A stretch of DNA of 64,000 bases from Pachyseris speciosa. Taxonomy: Eukaryota; Cnidaria; Anthozoa; Scleractinia; Pachyseridae. The notes below the pieces were generated by a model. The model had not been told where the DNA came from. It searched no databases and saw nothing but the letters and a program-made list of their open reading frames with translations. Position 1 is the stretch's first letter; every line of letters begins with the position of its first letter. The translations under genes were made by a program, and so were the position numbers. Where the stretch lies: NCBI GenBank assembly GCA_016490735.1, contig JAEMWC010000021.1:1488501-1552500 (forward strand), read 5' to 3'. Positions 37,901 to 50,760 of the stretch are shown piece after piece.

Positions 37901-40900
37901 GATACCAAATGGTTTTGCTTTGTTGGCTCGCGTAGACCCAATCCACATAGCCTCCGTTTTAGCGCAATAAATGGTAAGACCTGAAGCTTTTTTAAAAGAG
38001 TCGAGAAGGCTAAAAAGTGCTAGAGCCGAATCCGTATCTGAAAGTACTGCAGTCATATCATCTGCATATTGCAGCAATTTTGTTTCCTGCTCGCCTATAA
38101 AAATGCCTTTTATTTCGGTGTTCTGTCGAACAGCTATTGCAAGAGCTTTGGCTGCCAATACAAAAAGATAGGGTGATAAAGGGTCACCCTGCCTAACACC
38201 ACGCTCGAGAAAGAAGTAATCAGAGGTGTTCTCGTTATTTATTACACAACTTGCAATATTTTTATAAAAGGTTTTAACCCAGTGACTAAAATCTGGACCA
38301 AAGTTAAAGGCATCCAAACAACCAAAAATAAAGTCCCATTCAAGGCTATCAAATGCTTTCTGAAAATCAATAAATATCAACATACCGGGCACATTCCTTT
38401 TAATGGTAAATTCCATTATATCAAAAATAGAGCATATGGTTTCACCAATGTAATGATCCTGAACATAACCAGTTTGATTATGATGGATAATATTAGGTAA
38501 GACACTTTTGATTCTATTAGCTAAAACTTTCGACATCAATTTTGCATCTACATTTACAAGAGAAATTGGTCTCCAGTTCTCTAGAAACATACGATCTTTT
38601 CCTTTCTTTTCTATAAGAGTTATCACTGCTTGCTTTTGAGAATTTGACATTTCCATCTTTTCAAAACATTCATTCACACATTTAACAAAGGGTTCACTAA
38701 TTAAATTCCAAAATTTTTTGTAGAACTCGGCAGGAATTCCATCATTTCCACGAGCTTTATTATCCTGAAACGTTTCCAAAATCAGTTTGCATTCCATTGG
38801 ACAGATTTTACCTTCACACGCATTTTTTTGTTCTTCAGACAGTTTTGGGATATCAAGCGTATCTAAGAAGCCCATTACCGCGTCACTGCCCTGGTGACCG
38901 CTGGCATACAAATCCTGATAGAAACGCTTTTGCTCAGAAAGTATAGTGGAAGGATCGGTAGTTACTGAACCATTAATGTCTAATTTTCGCATGTGTTTTT
39001 TAATGTGGTTTCTCTTTTCCAAATTCAAGAAATATTTTGTACTTCTCTCACTGTGTTCATGACAGCGAGCTCGTGCACATATGATTATTCCTTTAACCTT
39101 TTCTTCATAAAATAATTCTAGCTTCTCTTTTGCCGAATTCAACTGATCTGCAGTTATATTATTAGTGTCCTCTTCAAACACCTTACTTGCCCTGGAATAA
39201 TCATCTTGGAGGGACTCCTCCCTTTGTTTTCTTTCATGAGCTCTTCTAATTGAATGCTCTATTGCATTTGCTCTTATATTATACTTTAGCCATTCCCAAA
39301 TACTGCGATTATCCGTGAGGTCTTTTTCACCTTCAGCAATCCACACTGGAATTTTCTCCATAACGTCATTAACATAACTTACATCTTCCAATGAAGAGCA
39401 ATTCATTTTCCAGATACCGGGGCCTTTCATTTGATTGTCTTCATTTTTTTAAAAGATCTACAACAATAGGCGCATGATCGGTCTTAATGGCTGGAAGTAT
39501 GCAAGTAGACGCGATAAAGTCCTGTAAATTGTTTGAAATTACCCAGTAATCTAGTCGGCAGAATATTTTGGGAGACTTTTGGCTCCAAGTGAAGCTTTTA
39601 GTGATCGGATTTTGAACTCACCAAATATCAACTAAGTCGAGTTCTTCTGGAATGCAATCAATACTTGTAACAACCGATTTACGTGGGGTCAGAGAACCAC
39701 CTTTCTTATCCAATACTGGATTAAGTGGGCAATTAAAATCTCCTCCGATAATGAGAAGTTTTCTTCAGTATCCAACTCTTCTCTACGTATAGTGACCAAC
39801 CAATCATTAAAGAATTTAAAACTTTCTTTATCCTTATTTGGAACGTAGACGTTAATCAAGACGTACAAATTATCTTCAATCTCCACCTTAAGAAAAATAA
39901 AGCGACCCAAAGGATCAATTATCTTCGATTGAATACAGTAGTCCACACCTTTATTAAATAAAATTGCAACTCCGCGTGTGTTGGGACTTCCGTGTGAAAA
40001 TATTAATTCAGCGCCCCATTCATTTTTCCACTGAGATTCTAATTCTTTCTTTGAATGTGTTTCCTGTATAAAAATAATGTCTGCTCTTTTCCTCTGAAAC
40101 CATGTAAACATAGATCTTCACTTCTGAAAATTGCTAATGTCCCTTACGTTCAGGGAAATTAATCTAATTGTATCGGACATTATATAACATATACTGGAGT
40201 AGAAGACTGAATTGCAGGAGGAACCAACATTCCAACATAATAACGTAAACAACGATCTGCAAACTGCTAATCAAATCGATATATGAATCAAAGCACACTA
40301 CAAAGGAAACAGGGCTTGGGCATAGCAGAAAAAAAAGAAAAACAGATGTAATACTAGAAACAAAAATAAAACTCATGCAAGAAGAAAGGGCAAGAAAAAC
40401 AAAATGAATAACGTAGAAAAACACATATATACATACAGTGAACAAGACGTGCCTTGTTTCGCAACGCTCCATCCGTGAAATTTGGGTTCAATTTACATTA
40501 TAGCTCCGTAATGCATGAGATCATTTGTTTCCGTACCTCTATAGACTTGGCCGTTTATAATCAATTTATCAATTTTGAAAAAAGCCGATTGCTGATCTTG
40601 TTTCGCCTTCTTCAAAACTGGGTACAATTGCTCGTGGATCTCGTCGATCTCTTTTGGGAAGTCATTTGAAATTCCTATTCCAGTTCCTTTGAGATTCTTG
40701 ACGAAAGACCACACAAATTCCTTATCTTTATTAAAACTGAATTTAGCTATTACCGGTCGTGGTTTGGAGGATGTCTTCTTAGTGGGCAATCGGTGAATGC
40801 GTTCAAAGCGGATGTTCTTCACATCTTTCTCTGGGATTTTCATCTTTTCCACAAGGGTTTTACGAACTGTCTCTTCTATACCAGCATTTTCATTTTCCTC

Positions 40901-43900
40901 AATGTTGAAGAACTTGAGATTCTCTCTCCTGGTGTACGCTTCTAATTTAATATTTCGACGCTTGAGACTCAACACTTCTTCCTCAAGAGAATTCAGATCT
41001 TTCGCGGTCTTCTCTGTAGAGGCACCGGTATAAACTGTTGCAGATTTCAAATTTAAAATTTCTAAACTGTCTTGTACACTCTGCGGACTCTTTCAATTTC
41101 TTGTTATCTTCGTCCAACTGAGCTACTCTGTTTTTCACCGACTCCATTTCAGAGACTAATGATAATAATTTATCCAACTTAGAGTTCATCTCCGCCACAT
41201 TGACCGCCGCCTCGCAGCAATGGCCGTCGCTGACGATGCAATCACCTTCAGTTTGCGATCCGCTTTCTCTTAAACGCTTTCTGCCTCCCCTTCCATCACA
41301 GTTTCAGCCTTCGTTCATGTCATTTGGCATACTGAATTTCACGATAGTGGAGCGCCAATGACTTAGAATTACATACTACAAGATAATGTAAACCAGAGCA
41401 ACTAAAACACATCCACCTTCTTTGAAGGTCAGCCCCAGACTTCAATAATATTCATTTATTATTTTTTAATGTATAGCCTCTTTATACAGGAACCTCAAGA
41501 AAAATAATGCTTATGCAACTGTGAAACTACATGTAGAAAGCCTGTTTGCACTTTTGCAAGACACATATTAAAGAACAAAAATAGCATACATGTAAATTCA
41601 ACATTATTTTTTTACTGAGGCAAGTGCCTCAGTTCGCAGATGTTTCCAATGCAGATTCATGTTTTCAATGGTTTATGGCCACAATGTTTGTGCCCCTGGC
41701 CTCCCTATATACCAAACTCTGTTAAATTTTGAGTGCTGCAAAGTACATTTTCCTGAATACAGGATATCACACACCCCTAAGACTTTGACAGGTCGTTTAT
41801 TTACTATTTTTCCACAATATCTCAATGGACATTATTTTTTGAATTAAATTAAAGTTTTTACTTGCATGACATGAAAAATGCTCAATATTTTATCTCCTCG
41901 CATTTCACCGAGATTCCAGGTAACATTTATACAAAAAAATCCTTCATTTAATGCAAGCTACATGTAGCAGACCTATGAGGAAACACAAACTCATATAAGT
42001 AGTATCAAGAGTCACTAATCATTCATCTTTTTTTTGTGGGTTATCATTTTCTAGGTATTAGGTTTTTTATACTGTCATTTTTTCCTCTGTCATAATTTTC
42101 TAGACATCCTTAACACAAGTACCCAATGTTGAATGTTCTTGACCAATGCAATGTACAGTATAAGATTGAAGGCAGTGCAGTGCAGTGCAACTATCTGTAC
42201 ATGATTGATGATGTCATAGTGAAAATAAAATATGGGAAAGAATTCAGATATCATTATGCTAACTTTTTCATTAATAATTATTACAACTGTGTAGTTGAAT
42301 GGTTGAAGTAGCAAATTGCAATTTCCCATTGCCTCTTGGATGAAGGCCAATATGGCCTCTAGTTGCCCCTTCTATGTGAGGTCTCAAATTTATAGCAAGT
42401 CATGAATACAGTGGTAAATTAAAAAGAAATTTGGGGCTTTCATGTACATATCGTGTTTGTTGCATGCCTTAATGGATTTTATACTGATTTTTTGAAACAC
42501 GTGTGCTGACAGTTTAGGGTTGTCAGTCATTTTGATGTACAGTAGGCAGTGACGTGCAAAGAGTAGCTGGGGAATCCAGCTATTGTGCTACAGTCAATAT
42601 GTGGCCAGGGATCTAAATCAGAATTTCTAGGGAATAATCAGAATTTCTAGGGAATAACAGCCCTGCAGTTACAGTTGTACTATTATTTACAGCAACAAGA
42701 GGCAAATGAAAGGAGAAAACAGAACAGACTAAAGGAAGTGAACAAGAAACGAAACCTTGAAAGTCTACAGAAGGATGCTGAAAAAAGGGGGAAGGAGTTT
42801 GAAAAGAAGGTGGGATATAGAATCGATGCAAAAGACATGAAGCAAAATCTCACGACCTTGAGTACAATTTGTGATAATTATACTGTATATTAAGTACAGT
42901 TGAACCTCGATTATCTGGTCTGTCTTATTAACATTCATGAAGCAATGCCCAAGGGTATTCTTTATTGAAAACTAAGCGCCAAATGTTCGTAACTGAAGAG
43001 TAAAACTGAAACTGGACATGAAATGATTGACAGGTAGAAAGGATTGTTCTATAGTGTGACATAGACTAAAAGTTTTGGCAGTTAAAACATTGATACTTAC
43101 GCGACGTGTCTGCCAGAGCTCCTGACTTGATCCACGCTAGCTTGTTTGTTTTAATCGAATTATGTCAGTTTGCCATTTCACCCGGTGGTCTGTCTTATTA
43201 ACATTCATGAAGCAATGCCCAAGGGTATTCTTTATTGAAAACTAAGCGCTAAATGCTCGTAACTGAAGAGTAAAACTGAAACTGGACATGAAATGATTGA
43301 CAGGTAGAAAGGATTGTTCTGTAGTGTGACGTAGACTAAAAGTTTTGGCGGTTAAAACATTGATACTTACGCAACGTGTCTGCCAGAGCTCCTGACTCGA
43401 TCCACGCTAGCTTGTTTGTTTTAATCAAATTATGTCAGTTTGCTTGTTCACCTGGTGGTCGAGGACATCATTAAGTCTTGAGACCCGCAATTCTAACACA
43501 GCTGTAAGAAGCCAGCCATGTTCTCTCTGCTTCAGCCAAACCATGAAGAGATATATTAATTTGACTCTCTCGGTTTTGCTAGTCTTGGTCCATTTGTGAA
43601 TGGTTGCCGTGCTAGAATTTGCGAAAAGGAGAGGTGCTTTCGGAGTTTAGGGCAAAAAACTCAGTGATGTTTGCAGTGTGTCTTTTGCTTGTGCAGGCCA
43701 TAACATTCCCACAATTCATTGCGGCCGAAGTGGGCACTGTCTCGTGGGCCAATTCATTGCGGCCAAAGTGGGCGCTGTCTGGCGGGCCATCGAAGCCATG
43801 AAACAGTTTGTCAAAATTCGGAAACATTACGGACCGAGAAATCATCCGAGAGATCAGAGGGAAATTATCATTATGACGAGAAGTCTGTCCATTATCGATG

Positions 43901-43926
43901 AGTATCTTGAAAACAATCCAGGGAAA

Positions 43927-43971
<45 letters not shown>

Positions 43972-44003
43972 GGAGTGAAACACGGAAATTTGGTTTATCA
44001 ACG

Positions 44004-44034
<31 letters not shown>

Positions 44035-47000
44035 GGATTCGATTCGCTGGCGTTTCGAGCGTTAGCCCTTCGTCGGAGCAAATCGAGGAATTGTGGGTTG
44101 TGTATGGTTTATATACAGAAAATGGAGCTACGCTATTGGTGGTAACATGGTAACGTGAAAAACAGGAATAAATTAATTGAATGAAAAGCGCTTGGTGATA
44201 CCGTGGGGATTAAGAGTGCCAGATCAAATTGGCACTCTTAATCCCCACGGTATCAACGAGCGCTTTTCATTCAATTAATTTATTCCTGTTTTTCATCTGA
44301 CGTCACAAACTGATTTGCACCTTATTAAGTCTTTGTAAACATGCATGCAAAGCAGTTTGTGACGTCAGATCAGGAATAGACCCACGCCCCTTAATAGCTT
44401 GGTCAAGTTTGATGGGTAATGGCTCAAGCGGGAAATTTGAACGACGATTTCAGGGCAAAAACACGGCGGAATTCTAAAAAACCTTTTTGAACAGCTATCT
44501 ACTCCTTATGTACATATCAGAACCACCAAAAACCAGTAGACAATATAGACACTTTAACCCTAGCCCTAATTTTAACCCTAACTCTAAACTTAACCCTAGC
44601 CCTAATTTTAACCCTATTGCTAAACTTAACCCTATCCCTAATTTTAACCCTATTGCTAAACTTAACCCTAGCCCTAATTTTAACCCTAACTCTCAACTTA
44701 ACCCTAGCTCTAATTTTAACCCTAACTCTCAACTTCACAATAACCCTAAATCTTTTGAGTGCTGTTCTCAAGTCGGACAAAATCTTTGCGCGCTGGCTTA
44801 AGGCTAACCAACACTGGTGTATGCTTTATTTAAGTCAAGCAAGAATGTTGCGCACTGTTTTCCAGCTAAGGAAGCTTCTTGAGCATGATCAGTAAGCAAA
44901 ACACTGGTAATAAGCGCTGCATTTAAAAAAGTCGACCATTTCCAAGTCGGATGGGCATCTTGTGTGCTGTTTATGAGTGAAAAAGGCACATTGTGCATTC
45001 AACAGGGACGTTCCTGTTCTCTTAATTCAGTTACGAGCATTTGGTGCTTAGTTTTCGAATAAAGAATACCCTTGGGCATTGCTTCATGCATGTTAATAAG
45101 GCAGACTTGTGAAGGGCTTGGTGGAAAACCATTTACTATGCTAAGTGGATTTTTAGGTGAATGCATTTTTTGGCCAATATTTTCTCAAAGACTAAGGGCA
45201 AAGCAGCGAAAAAAATACAGGGCAATGTTAACCATACAAAAACAAGCCTGCAATTTTGGAGAAAAATAAAAAAAAAGTCCCAAAAATCCTCTTACAGTAG
45301 CATAGTTTTCCACCAAGCCCTTCAATTATTACTTGATGGTGTTTTGAATACGTGTACATGTAACTTAAATGTGAATCTGTGGACGCTGATGATGTTACTG
45401 CTACTGTTAATAAATACTATTATCATTCGATACTTTTTTCCCTTCCTTTTCATTGGCTCAGAGCCTACCATGTGACCTACAAATAACTGCCCACAAATAA
45501 TGGTCTGCTCGTGCGCGGTACCATCCAACTGTGATTTTTCTGCAAATAATATTCTGCTCATGCATAGTTGTGTCCACGCGTCCAAGCTCTTCAAATTCGG
45601 TGAAAAATGGCAGATTGTTTCATGCTTCCCGAAAATAATTATGAAAAACAAGCTCAGTGATCGAATGATAAAACTATTATTGAACTTGGTTTTCGCAAAA
45701 TATTGTGATTTGCCAGTGTCTCACGGTTCAATTATTTGCCTCAGCCTTCGACTTCGGCAAATAATTGAACTGCTCGCCACTGACAAATCACGATATTCTG
45801 CTCAACCTCATCCAATAATTGTTTACTATTGCTAATTTTTTTTATTATTGTTTGCTGCTTCAGTGCCACTACATACAACTAGTTTTTCAACATGTTGATA
45901 ATAATTAAAAGTTAATCTTTCTGGATTCTTGCAGGAAGCAATAAAGGAGAGTTCCCAGTCTGATGTTTGCTCTGGTAGAAGATTAGGTTAGTTACATGTA
46001 TATTTGAAGTTAAAAAGTGTTCTATATTTTGATTTCTCTGCATCTGTTGGGTGAATACAAAATAGTTCTTTCTGTTTCTCTTTGCAGAAGGATCCTTGAA
46101 GGCTTATTATAAAGAATTTAAAAAGGTGCATTATACAATGTATGGTCTTAACAATACCAAAGCAAATGCAAATTACTGAACATTGAATTCTTCTACAATG
46201 TATGTGGCCTGAAAAAATACTTTAGGTGTACACTGTAACTGACAGTTTCAACAGCTGTATAAAGGATGCATTCATCTTCAATAATTCTAACATGATGAAT
46301 TTCCTCTTGAAATACAACGTACATGTAGTCTACTTTTAACGCTGGATTGAAGCAGTTAACCACCAGCCATTTATTTTCATTTGGCATCGACAAACAGGCC
46401 TCCTTTGATTTCCAGTGTTTTACTAACAATCCATGATACTGCACTTTAAGTCCACTGTACATACATTTGTATTTTAGTGCAGCTTCACTTTCTCATTTGT
46501 ATCAGGTTGTAGATGCTTCTGATGTTGTCCTGGAGGTGTTAGATGCCAGGGACCCCATTGGCTGTAGATGCCCACAGGTTAGACTTACTGAGTCCACTTA
46601 ATTGTACCACGTGAACCGTCTACAGTGTAAGCCAGCCTTGTGATCACTATGTAGTTGTTGTGATACTAGTGAGAAGATTATGGTTAGTCCAATTACACTT
46701 AAGGCTCAGAACTACATGTGAGTGATACTTGAGATCAACCAAGTATTTCTCTGTAAAAAAAAATAATGTGTATGAATGCCTAGTTTAGAAGTAAAAGCTG
46801 AGGTAATCATTAACGATAGATAATCAAAAGAATTCAAATAAGATTTAGATCACCTCCTTATGATCCGCGTCTGCAGTTTCTTGTGGTTATTACAACTGTA
46901 CAAGGTGGATCAAGCTGTCCATTACACCACTGTGTACCTTGTTCTCATCTTGTCTCATGGCCTAAGTTAACTTGAGGTACATTCCATTAGTTGTGTGTGA

Positions 47001-50000
47001 AGCACTAAACAGGAAAACATGGTAAACTTGACTTAAGATTTTCCCGAGTTATTGTCTTGCAATTGGCACCCAGTAAAATGACTTGTATTTTAACATTGAA
47101 GCTCTTTATCTACATGTATGTTGATCATTATGTCCTGTATTATCATGACCTGCAGGTTGGATCATACAGTGATATTGTAAAGAGAAATTAAATTCTGATC
47201 ACTGTTACAAAGGGTTAAAGAGCTATCCCAAATTCATTTCTCTGTTTATATGATACATTCAAATGGACACAATCCCATGCAGCATTGGGATGATTCGTTG
47301 AACACTCTACACATTTGATCTGCCCTGTGAGAACTTCTAAAAATTGGTTCGCATTTGTAATGCTTTGCTGTTACTCTGTTTTGAGCAATATGATAGCGGT
47401 AACGACAGTCAAACAGTGTCTGGTTTCTATTGCTGTTTTCTGTTGGTAAACTGCGCTGATCTGTTAAACCTTGTGGCAAATGAAAATCGCTTTTATTATT
47501 ACTGCTATTTTCTTCGTACATTGTATTTAGTTATGATTTTCCTTTGTTTTTATTTTCCAACAGGTTGAAGAATCAGTATTGTCTTCAGGAGTCAACAAAA
47601 AGCTAGTTCTTATTTTGAATAAAATAGGTGAGTTAAAACTTGTTACAGTAATGTCATTATTATGAATTTAATTGATGATTAACTCCCAGAGTCAAATTTT
47701 ATTGCAGATCTTGTTCCAAGGGAAATTGTTGATCAGTGGTTAAAATACCTGCGCAATGAGTTTCCAACAGTAGCTTTTAAGGCATCAACACAAAACCAGA
47801 AACAGAATTTGGTAAGTAACTTACATGTACAGTGTACATGTATCTGTACTTGTCAATCAGTTTGGTTAGATGTAAATTTTTAGTGGGTTTGTCCAGCTTT
47901 AGCAAGAGCTGGAAAGAGGAAAAAGTTTTCCTTGAAGGGCAGTTGATTGTACAATACATACACACAGCTCTGCCAGAGTGGCTTTCAGTCGAGCATTGGA
48001 AGTAATAATTGGGTTTGCCTTACTTCGCTCTGTGATTGGTTGGCAGAACTCAAGTGAAACCAAACCCATTGTGATTTAAATTGCATGTGCTCATTTTCTA
48101 GGCTTGCTGGCCGTTGCATGTAATTGCTTTGAATTCTGATTGGTTCATTGCGCATTGTCTACATAGTACTTAATCAATCTGTTGCAATTAGTTACTGTTG
48201 ATTTTTGTCAAAATGTGACGAAAAGTCTCGAAATTCACTCTCATTACTTTTGCACAGTACTGTAGTTGCCTCAGTTTTGGTTTTGCAGCATTCAGTTAAA
48301 AACTGCTCTAACAGCTTGTTATAATTCCTTTTGTTTCAGCATCAGAGTAAAGTTTCAGCATCATTAGCCTCTGGGGATTTGCTGACATCCAGTGCGTGCA
48401 TAGGAGCAGATACTCTGCTTAAGCTTCTGGGGAATTATTGTCGAAACAAGGATATCAAAACAGCCATTACTGTTGGAATAGTGGGTATGATGATGTTCAG
48501 ATCTTCGATGCACTATTTTGCTGTTGTTGCCGTTTTTATTTATTTATTTTTGTTTCTTTTGGTGAAGGCTACTGTAACTTAATGACAACAGGATAGTACA
48601 GGCATTAATATTTTGTGTATCACATATTTTGTGTATTTTTGTGTATCACTTTTAACTGGTCTCACTTCAGTTACCAGTCAATTTTTAGATCTGTTGCTCT
48701 ACTGTTTTGAAGTTTATGTAACAGATTAAAGTGTGTGGTCATGACTGTATTTGTAGGAAATGTCTGTTCATTGTAAATTATCACCCTTCTTATTTTGGTA
48801 GGATTTCCCAATGTTGGCAAGAGCAGGTGAGTGTTTATGATGTACATGTCTGCTTATCTACCTACTGGGTGTAAGTTCCAATTCAGCTCCATAATTTTGA
48901 TATACTGACTGGATATCATGAAAGACACATACTTTAGTCACTATTTCATTTTGTTTGATGCACTATATATGTCATTACTAAACATAATTTATAACAACTG
49001 GGTGTGAACTTAAGGAATGCTTTTGTGTGTTGATAAAAATCTCTCAACTTACACATGTATTAAGTTATTTGCAGCCCAGTCAAAATGCGCTGGCAGTCAG
49101 TGATTTTGCCATTTTTTGCCGCCTACTTAACACCTACTTTAGTCCATAAGAAATACTTGCTTAAATATACCTTAATTTTCTGCTTTTTCTGAGCAAATTA
49201 CTGGTGGTAAATGATGATAGAAATAAAAAGCCCTCAAAAAGCTGTCAAAATGAAGCAGAGGTTACCCCTAAAGCACCCCAGTTGAAACCATTTGAAGCAG
49301 TTTTTTTTTCACAATTTTGGGGGTTGAATACTCCCTGATCCCCCTAGAAGGCCCAGTTGCTGCCTTCTACTCCTTTTATCCTGCCTACTGCCTCAAGTGA
49401 GTTTGATAGGGCTGTATTTTATGGGGGAGCAGTAATTAAAAATAATGCTAAATCTGGTCAAACCACTTGCCTCCCACTAGTTAATGTGGCCTGGGTTCAA
49501 TTCCCAGTCTCGGCATCATACATGGGTTCAGTTTGTTGTTGGTTCTTGTCCTTACTCTTAGAGGTGTTTCTCTGGGTAATCTGGTTTTCCACTCTCTTCA
49601 AAAACCAACATTTCCAAATTCCACTTACATCTGGCTAGTGACCCCAGTTGGCACCCGTTTGCTAATTGATTGGTTTTCTTATTATTAGTTAAATCTTTGG
49701 GTGGAATCTCAATTCAGAGCTGTGTTTGTTGAGTACGTAGTCTGTGTGTATGCTAAAACAGAACTGATTTGGAGTGATTTGGATATCAAGGCTGATGGTG
49801 TGCATATGTCTCTCTAGCACATCACTGTTCAATTTAATGATTGAATGAATAGTAATTGTGTGTACTATGTAATGTGAAAGCTGCTACAATAATAAATTAT
49901 TAATAACTTTCAATGTCACAAGCATGTATTAATCACAAGTTGTACAATAAGGTGGTGCGATTTTTTTATTTATAGTTCGAATTTAATTTTTGGATCACTA

Positions 50001-50719
50001 ACCCTTCGGGTTAGTAGACATCTTTTTTACTAAGCCAATTGTAAAGTTTGGTATCCAAGCTCACAACTTACGATATCTCAAATATTGAACATTTTGTTAA
50101 TAACGACTAGAACAAATTAAAGAAGCCATGCAAATGTTTTCTTTCACTCCTGTCGAAATGTTCTGCCCTCTTGTTTCCTCTTTTCTTCGTAAAACAAAAC
50201 AAACAAAACAAACGCGTAACGCTTCCGGGAGCTCAAGTCTTCCTTAGCTTCTGTTGTCTTTGGTTCCTTTTCTTGGCATTTTTCCTCTTCACTACAGTTA
50301 CTTTCAGCTGGAGCTTGCCTTTTTCTGAGAAATCTATCCAATGAACTCTGCATAATTCAATGCCAAACTGCCAGAACCTCGCGAACTGCAATTGGATTCG
50401 CAAGGACATTCGCAAGATGGCGTATCCGATAAAGTTGTGTCCAGATCCCCACATTCAACACAAACTTGTTTCCAGGGTCTTAGCGCTCAAAATGGCTGCA
50501 AAGTTCGAAATTTTGAGATGGAAAACAATCTCATGCAAGATAACAACACATAAACCGTTCCTAAAAATTAACGCTTATCTGTAAAAAGGTTATTTCCATA
50601 AAATAATTTATGTAAGAAAAGTTTTCCTAACCATGTCGGGTTATGATATATGAAATGAATCATTATATATCATTCACACTCATTTCTTTCACGGGATCAT
50701 ATGAACCTACAATTGACCT

Positions 50720-50760
<41 letters not shown>

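Larger units (their letters stand above)
36030..41340 (-). mobile_element. L1/Tx1-like LINE, near full length, inactive, antisense in GNL3 intron 4
   Basis: Contains ORF1, endonuclease, reverse transcriptase and a C-terminal zinc-knuckle region in the right order on the minus strand, ending at a plus-strand poly-T (about 36028-36041) that is probably its A tail. Several frameshifts and stops make it inactive. I found no clear target duplication, so the borders are approximate. Confidence 0.9.

Noticed and set aside
38282..38500. Plus-strand frames across the LINE
   Set aside because: Antisense shadows of the reverse transcriptase frame.
43612..43938. Three overlapping frames with repeated A-A-E/K-V-G
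   Set aside because: Caused by a short GC-rich duplication inside intron 5; frames overlap in all phases.
44487..44895. Frames of 87-104 codons with N-P-S/F repeats
   Set aside because: Produced by the 36-bp CCCTAA-type minisatellite, open on both strands at once; no gene signal.
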